Shown: positions 18,901 through 27,534 of the stretch, one piece after another
Layout of the letters: each line of letters opens with the position of its first letter
Position numbering within the stretch: the stretch's first letter is position 1
Source of the DNA: Mycolicibacterium hodleri
GTDB taxonomy: Bacteria > Actinomycetota > Actinomycetes > Mycobacteriales > Mycobacteriaceae
Reading direction: 5' to 3'
DNA: 64,000 bases
Assembly: GCF_025822245.1 (NCBI RefSeq)
Contig: NZ_JACKTL010000008.1
Span: forward strand, 124,001 to 188,000
The notes under the pieces: model-generated
Told to the model about the DNA's origin: nothing
Seen by the model: the letters and a program-made list of their open reading frames with translations, nothing else
Databases searched by the model: none
Position numbers and translations under genes: made by a program

Positions 18901-19650
18901 TCAGACGTTGTCGCGCAGAAACGCGATGTCGTCTTTTCGTCCCTCGTCGGAGGTCTCGCAGATGACGGGGGCGTCGGCGGCCTTCACCACGGCGACCAGC
19001 AGCTGAGGGTCGATCTGCCCGGTGCCGAAGTTGGCGTGCCGGTCGGCGCCCGATCCCGCGGCGTCGCGCGAGTCGTTGCAGTGCACCAGGTCGATGCGAC
19101 CGGTGATCGACTTGATTCGCTCGACGGCGTCGATCAGCGCCTCGCCTGCCGCCCACGCGTGGCACGTGTCGAGGCAGAAACCAATTCCCTTGTCGCCGAT
19201 GTGATCCCACAACCGGGCGATCGTGTCGAAGTGACGGGCCATCGCGTGGTCACCCCCGGCCGTGTTCTCCAGGTACACCGGCACGTCGGTCTTCAAGGAG
19301 TCCAGCGCCTTGACCCACCGCTCGAAACCGGCGTCCACGTCGTTGTCGTCGGCGTGCCCGCCGTGGACGATGACGGCCGTGGCCCCGACGTCCGCGGCGG
19401 CGTCACACGTGTCCTGCAGGATCTTCCGCGACGGGATGCGCACGCGGTTGTTGGCCGACGCCACGTTGATCAGATAGGGGGCGTGCACGTAGAGCGGCAC
19501 GCTCGAGGCGCGCAGCGCTTCGGCGTCCTCACGCGGTTTCGGCTTCTTCCAGCTCTGCGGGTTTCCGAGGAAGAACTGCACGACCTCGGCACCCTCTGCC
19601 GCAGCGGAGGCCAGTGGGTCGTCATCGTGGACATGCGAACCGATCAACAC
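18901..19650 (-). CDS. nfo: Endonuclease IV (AP endonuclease)
   Basis: A 249-residue TIM-barrel DNA-repair enzyme that cuts 5' of abasic sites. Zinc-site motifs of the Nfo family are all visible: [49 protein letters not shown] and the final ICETS. It matches M. tuberculosis End (Rv0670), which likewise lies between rpoC and fadE8. Here an 11-kb accessory block separates it from rpoC. The start is GTG. A convincing full-length gene. Confidence 0.95.
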   Translation of the reverse strand: MLIGSHVHDDDPLASAAAEGAEVVQFFLGNPQSWKKPKPREDAEALRASSVPLYVHAPYLINVASANNRVRIPSRKILQDTCDAAADVGATAVIVHGGHADDNDVDAGFERWVKALDSLKTDVPVYLENTAGGDHAMARHFDTIARLWDHIGDKGIGFCLDTCHAWAAGEALIDAVERIKSITGRIDLVHCNDSRDAAGSGADRHANFGTGQIDPQLLVAVVKAADAPVICETSDEGRKDDIAFLRDNV

Positions 19651-19680
19651 GCGGCCAGTCTAGGTCGGCCGTCCGACACC

Positions 19681-20622
19681 TCAGGTCAGAGGTGTGTCCG
19701 CCCTGGCCGGCTCGACCTGCACGGACCGTCGAGGGTCCGGCACCCCCAGCAGCGTGCCGTCGTGTTCGACGGCGGTCGCACCGAAGCGCAGCGCACTCGC
19801 CAACGCTTCCCGTCCACCACCGGGCACGGCCAGGTAGCCGGCCAGGAAGGCGTCCCCCGCTCCCACGGTGTTGACGACGCGCCGCACCGGGGCGGCACCG
19901 TGCAGCGCCTCTGGCAGGTCGGCGTCGACCAGCAGGGCGCCCGCGCCACCGAGGCTCACCAACACGGTCCGAACGCCGCGGCCCAGCAGCATCCGGGCGG
20001 CCGCCTCGACGTCACCGACGGTGCGCAGTTCGACTCCGAGCACCTCGGCGAGCTCGTCGGCGTTCGGTTTGACCAGATGCGGCAAACCATTCGCGTCGTT
20101 GTCCAGCGCCGCCGCCAACACCGGACCGGACGCGTCCACCGCCACCCACCGGCCCGCCCCCCGAGCCTCGGCGACCGCACGGGCGAGCCGACTCGGGGTG
20201 AATCCCGCGGGCAGACTGCCCGCCCACAGCACCCGGTCGCCGGCCCGCGCCGTCAGTGCGGCACTGCACAGCGCGTCGACTTCGTCGCCGGACAGCGCGG
20301 GCCCCGGTTCGTTGACCTTCGTGCTGCGGCCGTCGGCCTCGACCAGGGAGACGTTGCTGCGGACGTCACCCGCGATCGGAACACCGACGACGTCCAGGCC
20401 CAATTGCTGCAACGCCGAACGTATTTCACGTCCCGTGCCGCCACCGACGGGCAATACCGCACACACCTCGGCGCCGACCCCGTGCAGCGCCAGGGCGACG
20501 TTGACCCCCTTGCCGCTGGGCTCGGTCATGGTGGTGGTCGCGCGGTTGACCGCTCCCGGTTCGAGCCGCGGAAGGTGCAGCGTGCGATCGAGACTCGGGT
20601 TGGGCGTGACGGTCACGATCAT
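19681..20622 (-). CDS. PfkB-family sugar-phosphate kinase (1-phosphofructokinase/LacC type)
   Basis: A 313-residue carbohydrate kinase. The N-terminus ITVTPNPSLDRT-like (VTVTPNPSLDRT) is typical of the 1-phosphofructokinase/tagatose-6-phosphate kinase branch. NTVGAGDAFLAGYL carries the catalytic aspartate and the anion hole, and PSGKGVNVA is the substrate-binding GKG loop. It would phosphorylate a ketose monophosphate to a bisphosphate for the class II aldolase encoded nearby. Its ATG overlaps the TGA of the DeoR-type gene. No PTS gene is nearby, so the substrate is more likely produced by the FGGY kinase than by a phosphotransferase system. Confidence 0.88.
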   Translation of the reverse strand: MIVTVTPNPSLDRTLHLPRLEPGAVNRATTTMTEPSGKGVNVALALHGVGAEVCAVLPVGGGTGREIRSALQQLGLDVVGVPIAGDVRSNVSLVEADGRSTKVNEPGPALSGDEVDALCSAALTARAGDRVLWAGSLPAGFTPSRLARAVAEARGAGRWVAVDASGPVLAAALDNDANGLPHLVKPNADELAEVLGVELRTVGDVEAAARMLLGRGVRTVLVSLGGAGALLVDADLPEALHGAAPVRRVVNTVGAGDAFLAGYLAVPGGGREALASALRFGATAVEHDGTLLGVPDPRRSVQVEPARADTPLT

Positions 20623-21392
20623 CGGTCGGCCACCTCGACGGCGACGCCGGCGGCCCGCAGCCTCTTGCGGTCCGCGGCGGAGACCGCGGCATCGGTGATC
20701 AACACGTCGACGTCGTCCAGAGTGGCGTGCCGGGCGTGACTGACGTGTCCGAACTTGCTGGAGTCCACCAGGAACACCCGCTGCCCCGCCGCGGCCAGCA
20801 TCTGGTGCTTGACGGCGGCCTCGTCGGGGTCGGGGGTGCTGAGGCCACGGTCGAAGGACAGCGCGTTGGTGCCGAGGAACGCGACGTCGACGTTGACGGC
20901 GGCCAGCGCGTGGCCGGTGAGCACCCCGACGGCGGCCATCGTCGCCGGCCGGATCCGGCCACCGAGGGCCACCACCTCGACGCCGCGCGCGTGCAGGGCC
21001 GCCCCGACGGGCCAGGAGTTGGTGTAGACGACGAGCCCGCGATCGGTCGGCAGCATCTCGGCCAGCAGCAGCGTCGTGGACCCGGCGTCGAGCAGCAGCG
21101 AACCGCCGTCGGGCACGAATCTCAGCGCCCGGCGGGCGATCGACGACTTCTCCGCCTGATGCACGCCGCGGTCGGCGACGTGTGGTTCGGCCCGGCTGGG
21201 TTCGCCCGGCACGGCGCCGCCGTGCACTCGACGCAGGAGCCCCCGCTCCTCGAGCAGGGCGAGGTCCTTGCGCACGCTCTCCGCACTGATCCCGAATCGA
21301 CCTGCCAGACCGGCACTTTCGACTCGTCCGTCCTCCGCGAGAAGCCGGAGCACCTCGACGTGACGTTCGTCGGCGAACCACGTCCGACTCAT
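20619..21392 (-). CDS. DeoR/GlpR-family transcriptional regulator
   Basis: A 257-residue repressor with an N-terminal DeoR HTH (RHVEVLRLLAEDGRVESAGLAGRFGISAESVRKDLALLEERGLLRRVHGGA) and a C-terminal sugar-phosphate-sensing domain (LLLDAGSTTLLLAE, FLGTNALSFDRGLSTPD, VDSSKFG). Such proteins respond to phosphorylated sugars. It is coupled by 4-bp ATGA overlaps both to the FGGY kinase upstream and the PfkB kinase downstream, so it is made with the enzymes whose products it probably senses. Phased GGATGT repeats between the kinase and aldolase genes are candidate operators. Confidence 0.9.
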   Translation of the reverse strand: MSRTWFADERHVEVLRLLAEDGRVESAGLAGRFGISAESVRKDLALLEERGLLRRVHGGAVPGEPSRAEPHVADRGVHQAEKSSIARRALRFVPDGGSLLLDAGSTTLLLAEMLPTDRGLVVYTNSWPVGAALHARGVEVVALGGRIRPATMAAVGVLTGHALAAVNVDVAFLGTNALSFDRGLSTPDPDEAAVKHQMLAAAGQRVFLVDSSKFGHVSHARHATLDDVDVLITDAAVSAADRKRLRAAGVAVEVADR

Positions 21393-22636
21393 GGGTTGCC
21401 CAGGTGGTCGTCGGCGCCGAGTTCGCCGCACGCCCGTGCGGCCAGGGTGGCCGCGCCGAGGGCGCCGGCCTCCTCGACGCCCGAGACCTCGAGCGGGCCG
21501 AACCGGGCGACCTTGGCTCGCATCACCTCTGCGCTGTGCCGCCATCCACCGGTGACGACGACGCGGGCGGCCGGGCCCACGACGTCGTCCATCGCGCGGT
21601 GCAGCGCCAGTGCCTCGTCGGCGGCCGTCGCGACCACGGCGCGCCACTCGGCGCCCGGGTCGCTGCCGGCCTCGGCGGCGGCGTCCAGCTCCGCCACGTC
21701 GGCACCCAGGCGCTCCAGCGCCCGCAGTTGCGCCAACCCACCCTCGGTGCCGCCGAGCAGGCTCCAGTGGCCGGCCTCGATGCTGGGGTCGGTGGTGATG
21801 CCCGCGACCGCGAGCCGCGCGACGTCGGCTCGAGACGGAATCGGCATGATGGTGCGCACCAACGCCTCGGCGGTGCCGGACGAATCCAGTTCGTGCCCTT
21901 GGCCTGTGGCGCGCGCACCGAGGGCGGAGGCCTGGTGGTCGTGGCCGGCCAGGGTCAGCACCGCACCGTGCAGCAGGGGGCTGACCGCGTCGGAGGAGAC
22001 GACGCCGACCGGCACGCCGGCGGAAACCAGCGGCGGCATCAACTCGCGACGCGCACCCGACCAGTCCAGTGCCGCGTCCCACCAGTCGCGGGCCGCGACG
22101 TCGAGCCATCCGGTGCGGCCGGCGAGGGACAGTTCGAGAACCGCCTCGCCGCCGAGCCGGCGCACCACCCAGCCGCCGACGTCGAAGCGGGTCGTCGCGT
22201 CGCGGGTGGCCGGTACGTGCCGCATGAGCCAGCGGTGCTTGGTGAGCGAGAACTGGCCCCGCAGAGGCTTTCCCGCGATGCCCCCGAATGCCTCGGCGCC
22301 GATGGCCGACAGGAGGTCGGCGACCTCGTCGCCGTCGCGGCCGTCGTGCCAGGCGATGACCGGCGCCAGGGGCCGCTCCCGGTCGTCGACGAGGATGCCG
22401 GACTCCCCCATGCACGTGACCCCGACGGCGCGCACCTCGACCCCGGCGTCGACCGCCGCGGCGCTGAGCGCGTCGAACGCGCTGCGGCACAACGCATTCG
22501 CGTCGATCTCAGTGCCGTCAGGGGTGGTCTCCCACGTCGTGGCGGCGCGCCCGACGCCCAGCACGTGACCGTCGGCGTCGTAGACGACGGCCTTGCTCGA
22601 CGTGGTGCCGACGTCCAGCCCGGCGTACGCCGTCAT
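21389..22636 (-). CDS. FGGY-family carbohydrate kinase
   Basis: A 415-residue sugar kinase, at the short end of the family. The phosphate-1 motif AGLDVGTTSSKAVVYD, the catalytic aspartate region VIAWHDGRDGDE and a C-terminal adenosine motif (VVVTGGWRHS) are present. It phosphorylates a ketose, pentitol or aldonate. Context with a polyol-type dehydrogenase, ABC importer and PfkB kinase suggests a ketose. The ATG was chosen because homology starts at MTAYAGLDVG; an in-frame ATG five codons earlier is less likely. It is divergent from the aldolase gene and first in the kinase-DeoR-PfkB unit. Confidence 0.88.
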   Translation of the reverse strand: MTAYAGLDVGTTSSKAVVYDADGHVLGVGRAATTWETTPDGTEIDANALCRSAFDALSAAAVDAGVEVRAVGVTCMGESGILVDDRERPLAPVIAWHDGRDGDEVADLLSAIGAEAFGGIAGKPLRGQFSLTKHRWLMRHVPATRDATTRFDVGGWVVRRLGGEAVLELSLAGRTGWLDVAARDWWDAALDWSGARRELMPPLVSAGVPVGVVSSDAVSPLLHGAVLTLAGHDHQASALGARATGQGHELDSSGTAEALVRTIMPIPSRADVARLAVAGITTDPSIEAGHWSLLGGTEGGLAQLRALERLGADVAELDAAAEAGSDPGAEWRAVVATAADEALALHRAMDDVVGPAARVVVTGGWRHSAEVMRAKVARFGPLEVSGVEEAGALGAATLAARACGELGADDHLGNP

Positions 22637-22657
22637 CGCTCTCCCGCCCATTGCCCT

Positions 22658-22696
22658 ATTGGATGTGCATGGATATGGTTGCGTTTGATTGGATGT
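22658..22696. promoter_or_regulatory. Phased direct repeats between divergent kinase and aldolase genes
   Basis: ATTGGATGT occurs at 22658 and 22688, and a related GGATAT lies between them. The GGAT(G/A)T cores start at 22661, 22671 and 22691, that is 10 and 20 bases apart, on one face of the helix. Direct repeats at helical spacing are typical of DeoR/GlpR operators. They sit in the 85-base gap between the divergent FGGY kinase and class II aldolase genes. Confidence 0.5.
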
Positions 22697-22721
22697 CAGT
22701 CAAGTCCCGACAGGAGTCGCC

Positions 22722-23564
22722 ATGCCGCTGGTCACCACGGCCGAACTGCTGCGCGCGGCCGTCGCGAACGGCAGCGGCGTGGCCGCCTTCAACGTCGTCA
22801 CCCTCGAACACGGCGAGGGCATCGTGGCGGGCGCCCAGCACGCCGCCGCACCGGTGATCCTCCAGGTGAGCGAGAACACCGTGGCGTTCCACGGCTCGCT
22901 TCGGCCCATCAGCGCCGCCCTGGCGGCCCTGGCGGCCGACGCCGCCGTGCCGGTCGGCCTGCACTTGGACCACGTCGAGGCACCGCATCTGTGGGAGCAG
23001 GCGGCAGCCGCCGGGTACTCGTCGGTCATGGTCGACGGCGGCGCCCTGCCATACGACCGCAACGTCGCCGTCACCGCCGAGGCCACGTCGCTGCTGCATG
23101 GACGGGGCCTGGCCGTCGAGGCCGAACTCGGCTACGTCGGCGGCAAGGACACCCAGGTCAGCAACGCCCACGCCCCCGGCGTCCGCACCGATCCCCGCCA
23201 GGCGGCCGAATTCGTCGGAGCCACGGGCGTGGACGCGCTCGCCGTCGCGGTCGGCAGCTCACACGCCATGACCACCCGGACCGCAGAACTCGACCTCGAC
23301 CTCATCGCGGCGTTGCGCGATTCGCTGACCGTTCCGCTGGTGCTGCACGGCTCCTCGGGAGTGCCCGACGACGCGCTGCGTGCCGCCGTGCGGGCCGGCA
23401 TCGTGAAGGTCAACGTCGGGACCGCCCTGAACGTCGCCTACACGGGGGCGGTGCGGGCGGCGCTGGCGGCCGACGACGCCGTCGACCCTCGCAAGGCCCT
23501 GCGTTCCGCGCGGGCGGCGATCGGCGACGCCGTCGCCCATCTGCTCGACGTCGTCAGCCGCTGA
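22722..23564 (+). CDS. Class II ketose-bisphosphate aldolase (GatY/KbaY/Fba type)
   Basis: A 280-residue zinc aldolase. Visible zinc and substrate motifs are LHLDHVE, VEAELGYVGG, AVGSSHAM, VLHGSSGVPD and KVNVGTALN. It cleaves a ketose 1,6-bisphosphate (fructose or tagatose type) to dihydroxyacetone phosphate and an aldehyde. An AGGAG ribosome site precedes the ATG. It is transcribed away from the kinase operon and meets the binding-protein gene 7 bases beyond its stop. It is shorter than the housekeeping class II Fba of mycobacteria (about 344 residues), consistent with a dedicated catabolic enzyme. Confidence 0.9.
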   Translation: MPLVTTAELLRAAVANGSGVAAFNVVTLEHGEGIVAGAQHAAAPVILQVSENTVAFHGSLRPISAALAALAADAAVPVGLHLDHVEAPHLWEQAAAAGYSSVMVDGGALPYDRNVAVTAEATSLLHGRGLAVEAELGYVGGKDTQVSNAHAPGVRTDPRQAAEFVGATGVDALAVAVGSSHAMTTRTAELDLDLIAALRDSLTVPLVLHGSSGVPDDALRAAVRAGIVKVNVGTALNVAYTGAVRAALAADDAVDPRKALRSARAAIGDAVAHLLDVVSR

Positions 23565-23571
23565 CCCCCGC

Positions 23572-24633
23572 TCAGCACTCCGACTTGTACGCCGCGGCGC
23601 CACCCGCCCCGTCGAGGTTCTCCTTGGTGATGATGGTGAAACCGGTCTGCACGTTGGGCGTGCTCTTTCCGCCGTCGAGCGCGGTCACCGCCTCGTCCAC
23701 GCCGAACTTGCCGATGGCGCCGGGGTCTTGGGCGACCAGCGCCTGCACGGTGCCCTCGCGCAGCGCCTGAATCTGGTTGGGTCCGGCGTCGAATCCGACG
23801 ACCTGCACCTGTCCGCTCTTGCCCGCCTGCTTGATGCCGGTGGCCGACCCCTCGGCCGAGAACAGGTTGACCGCGAAGACGCCGACCAGATCGGGATCGC
23901 GTTGCAACTGCGCACCGATCAGCTGCGCGGCCGTCGCGGGATCGTTGTGGCTGTATTGCACGCCAACGTAGTTGAACTTGGGGTCGGCCTTGACGGCGTC
24001 CTCGAAGCCCTTGGCGCGCGCGTCGGTCGTCGAGACGCCGGGCTCCAGCCCCATCACCATGACCTTGCCGCCGTCGGGGTGCAGTTGCTTGATGGCGTCG
24101 AACGCCGCCGCGCCGCCACCCTCGTTGTCACTGGAGATCGCCGACGTCGCAAACGACGGGTCGACGGTCGTGGTGTCTACCAGGATGACCTTGACACCCG
24201 CCGCGGCGGCCTGCTGCAGCGGCTGTTGGAGAGCCTGGACGTCGGTGGGCGCCACCAGCAGCGCGTCGGGCTTTCCGGCGACGATGGAGTCGAGGATGGG
24301 CTTCTGCAGGGTCGGGTCGAACTTCTGCGGGCCCTGGGTGTTCACCTTGACGCCCAGCTTGGCCGCCTCCTCCTGCGCGCCACACTGCATGGTGATGTAG
24401 AACTGGTCGCCGACCACGCCCTGCAGGAGCGCAATGTCGTACTCCTTGCTGGCCTTTGGCGGTGCGGTGACGGTGGTGACGGCGGCCTGCGGCGAGGCCG
24501 ACGACGAGGACGACGACGCCCCACCGGTCGTCGTGCCGCTCGGTTCGGACTGGGGCTTGGACGACGTGCAGGCGGCCACCGGCAATGCGAGCGTCATGAC
24601 ACTGGCGACGAACACGAGACGGTTTCGGTTCAT
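23572..24633 (-). CDS. Sugar ABC transporter substrate-binding lipoprotein (RbsB type)
   Basis: A 353-residue type-1 periplasmic binding protein. The signal peptide ends with the lipobox LPVAAC (cysteine near residue 22) and is followed by a long Ser/Thr/Gly linker. The mature domain starts near YDIALLQGVVGDQFYITMQCGA and has the RbsB-like hinge segments (PDALLVAPTDVQALQQPL, GVFAVNLFSAEG, VVGFDAGPNQ). It captures a sugar or polyol at the outer membrane face. The ATG overlaps the TGA of the permease gene, and it is last in the five-gene import operon. Confidence 0.9.
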   Translation of the reverse strand: MNRNRLVFVASVMTLALPVAACTSSKPQSEPSGTTTGGASSSSSSASPQAAVTTVTAPPKASKEYDIALLQGVVGDQFYITMQCGAQEEAAKLGVKVNTQGPQKFDPTLQKPILDSIVAGKPDALLVAPTDVQALQQPLQQAAAAGVKVILVDTTTVDPSFATSAISSDNEGGGAAAFDAIKQLHPDGGKVMVMGLEPGVSTTDARAKGFEDAVKADPKFNYVGVQYSHNDPATAAQLIGAQLQRDPDLVGVFAVNLFSAEGSATGIKQAGKSGQVQVVGFDAGPNQIQALREGTVQALVAQDPGAIGKFGVDEAVTALDGGKSTPNVQTGFTIITKENLDGAGGAAAYKSEC

Positions 24634-25742
24634 GGACTTTCCCTTCGTGGTGAACTTCGCGGGGACCCCCTGCGGTTGAGGGGGTTTCGAGAACGTGCGC
24701 TGCGCATGGCGGCCGCCCGCCGGGACTGGTCGACGTAGACCGCGGCGATCAACACCGAACCGACCGCGACGCCCTGCCAGTACGGCTGAACGCCGATGAT
24801 GACGAAGCCCGACTGCAGCACGGCCGGGATGAACAGCCCGACGAGGGTGCCGAAGACCGTGCCCTCGCCACCGAAGATCGACGTGCCGCCGATGACGACG
24901 GCGGCGATCACGTTCAGGTTGGTCAGCGACTGGCCCGCGATCGTCGTCGTGCCGTACTGCGCCAGCGAGAGCAGCGCGCCGAAGCCGGCCAAGGTGCCCG
25001 CCAATGCGTAGACGGCGATAAGGTGCCGGGTCACCTTGATGCCGGTGCGCCGAGCGGCCTCCTGGTTGGAGCCGATCGCGTAGGTGTAGCGGCCAAACCT
25101 GGTCTTGTGCAGCAAGATCGCACCCAAGATCACCACGACGAGCGCGACGAACGGCAGACCGGGAATGCCGAGGACTTTGATGTAGGCGCTGAAGTCGGTG
25201 AGTTCCGGTGGCACCGAACGGATGTCGATGCCACCGGTGAGCACCTGCGCCAGACCGAGTGCCACCGACAGCGTTCCGAGCGTCACGATCAGCGCCGGCA
25301 CCCGGGCCTTGGCGACCAGGACACCGTTGACGGCGCCCCAGGCCATGCCGCTGAGCACCGCGGCCACCAGCCCGGCGGCGGCGACCCCGGGGCCGTTGCC
25401 GCCCATGGCGGCCATCACCTTCGCCGCGACGACCGACGAGAACACCAGCACCGACCCCACCGACAGGTCGATGCCCGAGGTGATGATCACGAACGTCATC
25501 CCGACGCCGAGCACGGCCCACACCGCGACGTTCTGCGACATCAGCGAGAAGTTGCCGGCCGACAGGAAGCGGTCGCCCGCGACGACGGAGAACCCCACGC
25601 AGATGACGATCAGCACGCCAAGGATCCAGATCGCCTGCAGGCTCAGCAGACGCTTGACGATCGACTCGTCGCCGTCGTCGGCCCCGGAGACGCCCCCCGT
25701 GGGTTGCGCGGCGCCGACCCGCGATTCGCTCGACGTGCTCAT
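24630..25742 (-). CDS. Sugar ABC transporter permease (RbsC type)
   Basis: A 370-residue membrane protein of the BPD_transp_2 family with about nine or ten hydrophobic segments. Family motifs ITSGIDLSVGSVL and AAVVIGGTSIFGGEGTV are present. It should form a homodimeric channel for the binding protein encoded directly downstream. ATGA overlaps connect it to both neighbours. The final cytoplasmic tail is basic and serine-rich. Confidence 0.92.
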   Translation of the reverse strand: MSTSSESRVGAAQPTGGVSGADDGDESIVKRLLSLQAIWILGVLIVICVGFSVVAGDRFLSAGNFSLMSQNVAVWAVLGVGMTFVIITSGIDLSVGSVLVFSSVVAAKVMAAMGGNGPGVAAAGLVAAVLSGMAWGAVNGVLVAKARVPALIVTLGTLSVALGLAQVLTGGIDIRSVPPELTDFSAYIKVLGIPGLPFVALVVVILGAILLHKTRFGRYTYAIGSNQEAARRTGIKVTRHLIAVYALAGTLAGFGALLSLAQYGTTTIAGQSLTNLNVIAAVVIGGTSIFGGEGTVFGTLVGLFIPAVLQSGFVIIGVQPYWQGVAVGSVLIAAVYVDQSRRAAAMRSARSRNPLNRRGSPRSSPRRESP

Positions 25743-26503
25743 GCCGCCCCTTCCCGTCCGTCCAGGGCGCCCGTCATCGCGCCGACCAAGGTCTCCACCG
25801 TGGTGTCGCTCCCGCGGTAGGTGGCGACGCGGCGGCCGAGCCGCAGCACCTGGATGCGGTCGCAGATCTCGAGCACGTGCGGCATCGAATGGCTGATGAA
25901 GACCACCGCAATGCCCTTGTCGCGCACCCGTTTCACCGATTCGAGGACGTTCTTGGTTTGCACCACCCCCAGCGCCGCCGTCGGTTCGTCGAGGATGACG
26001 ACCTTGTCCGCCCAGGCGATCGCGCGGGCGATGGCGATGCCTTGCCGCTGACCGCCGGACATCGACCCGACGGGAGTGTTGAGCGAGCGCACCGTCGCCC
26101 CCAGTTCTGCGAACGAGGCGGCGGCTTGCCTGCGCATCTCCTTCTCGTCCATGAAGCCGAGTCGCCCGAGCGGGCCTCGGCGGCTGAGTTCCCGTCCCAG
26201 GAAGACGTTTTGCACGGGGTTGAGATGTGGCGCGAGGGCGAGGTCCTGGTACACCACCTCGATGCCGAGATCGTTGGCGTCGCGCGGACTGGACAGCCGC
26301 ATCGGCGCGCCGTCGAAGTAGATCTCGCCCTCGTCGAGTTCGAGACTGCCCGAGAGTGCCTTGATGAGCGTCGACTTGCCTGCGCCGTTGTCGCCGATCA
26401 AACCGACCACCTCACCGGCCTCGACGTCGAAGTCGGCGCCGTCGAGCGCGCGGACGTGGCCGAAGCTTCGCGAGATCCCCCGCGCCTCCAGCAATGCGGT
26501 CAT
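25739..26503 (-). CDS. Sugar ABC transporter ATP-binding protein (single domain)
   Basis: A 254-residue ATPase. Walker A GDNGAGKST, signature SGGQRQ, Walker B VVILDEPTAA and the switch His (ISHSM) are intact. Unlike RbsA or XylG, which have two fused ATPase domains, this is a single-domain form like FrcA, so two copies would assemble with the permease dimer. It overlaps manA-like and permease genes by four bases each. Confidence 0.93.
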   Translation of the reverse strand: MTALLEARGISRSFGHVRALDGADFDVEAGEVVGLIGDNGAGKSTLIKALSGSLELDEGEIYFDGAPMRLSSPRDANDLGIEVVYQDLALAPHLNPVQNVFLGRELSRRGPLGRLGFMDEKEMRRQAAASFAELGATVRSLNTPVGSMSGGQRQGIAIARAIAWADKVVILDEPTAALGVVQTKNVLESVKRVRDKGIAVVFISHSMPHVLEICDRIQVLRLGRRVATYRGSDTTVETLVGAMTGALDGREGAA

Positions 26504-27534
26504 GAGTTGCCTTCCCGGGATTTCCAAGGTCGTGGTGGCCACGTGGCGCCTGGGCCGCACACCAGCAGCCGGACGTCGCCGTCGACGCGCCAGCTTCCGG
26601 CGGCGGCGGGGACCACGAGGGTGTCTCCGGCCGCCACGTCGAGCGGCGCCCCGCGGGCCGAGGTGAGTGCCCCGCGACCTGCCAACACCACGGCGACGGC
26701 GAACCCGGCGGGCACGGCGGCCCCCGCGGTGAGCAGTTCCATCCGGAAGAACGGGTCGGCCTCGGCGGGGAGCGCGCTGACCCGTTCGTCGGGCGCGGCG
26801 TCCACGTGGCGGTGGAGCCGACCGGGGTCGGCGAGGGCGGCGACGTCGACGACCAACAGCGCGGTGTCGCGGTCCAGACCCAGGAAGACCTCGGCATCGG
26901 AGGCCTTGGTGTTGGTGCGCTCCAACAGGATTGACTGGTCGGTCGGCTCTTGGGCCTCGATCAGCAGGATGCCCGCGCCGATGGCGTGTGGCGTGCCGCC
27001 GGGGACCAGTACGCCGTCGCCGGGGACGACGGGGATCCGGTGCATGAGCGAGAGCATCGCCTCGGCGTCCTGGTCGTCGACGAGTTCGCGTACGCGCTGC
27101 GGCGTCACGTCCTCGCGCCAGCCCACCCAGACCGCGGCATCGGGGCCGGCCTCGAGCACGTACCACGCCTCGGTCTTGCCGTAGGCACACCCGAGGTGAC
27201 GGGTGGCGTAGTCGCGGGTGGGGTGCACGTGGATGGGCAACCGTTGGCCCGCGTCGAGGAGTTTGACCAGCACACCGGTGTCCCCGGGTGCCCCGTCCGC
27301 GCGGCCCACCCAGCCGACGGGGTCGGCCCGAACGGCGTCGACCAGTCGGGTGCCGTCGGCGAGGGTGGCAGGCCCGTGCTCGGCGTCACCGAATCGGGCG
27401 ACGGTGCCGCCGATCCACTCCTCGGGCGAGCGCAGCCCGACCGGCGCCAGCCCACGCCATGCCGCCAACGCGGGGCCGCCGGCGTACCAGTGTTCGATCA
27501 CGTTGGGCGGCAACAGTTGTGGGTGCGGGCTCAC
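26500..27534 (-). CDS. Class I mannose-6-phosphate isomerase-like protein
   Basis: A 344-residue cupin-fold isomerase. The zinc-binding region IHVHPTRDYATRHLGCAYGKTEAWYVL and the later VPGGTPHAIG and LIEAQEPTDQS segments match bacterial type I ManA/YvyI-like enzymes. It would interconvert an aldose 6-phosphate and ketose 6-phosphate. Its GTG overlaps the stop of the dehydrogenase gene and its TGA overlaps the ATPase start, placing it inside a transport operon. This suggests a catabolic role rather than GDP-mannose supply. Confidence 0.85.
   Translation of the reverse strand: MSPHPQLLPPNVIEHWYAGGPALAAWRGLAPVGLRSPEEWIGGTVARFGDAEHGPATLADGTRLVDAVRADPVGWVGRADGAPGDTGVLVKLLDAGQRLPIHVHPTRDYATRHLGCAYGKTEAWYVLEAGPDAAVWVGWREDVTPQRVRELVDDQDAEAMLSLMHRIPVVPGDGVLVPGGTPHAIGAGILLIEAQEPTDQSILLERTNTKASDAEVFLGLDRDTALLVVDVAALADPGRLHRHVDAAPDERVSALPAEADPFFRMELLTAGAAVPAGFAVAVVLAGRGALTSARGAPLDVAAGDTLVVPAAAGSWRVDGDVRLLVCGPGATWPPRPWKSREGNS

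Noticed and set aside
19681-22490. Long minus-strand frames extending well upstream of the PfkB and DeoR starts
   Set aside because: The upstream parts are Arg/Gly-rich shadow sequence overlapping the kinase gene; homology and ATGA overlaps fix the true starts.
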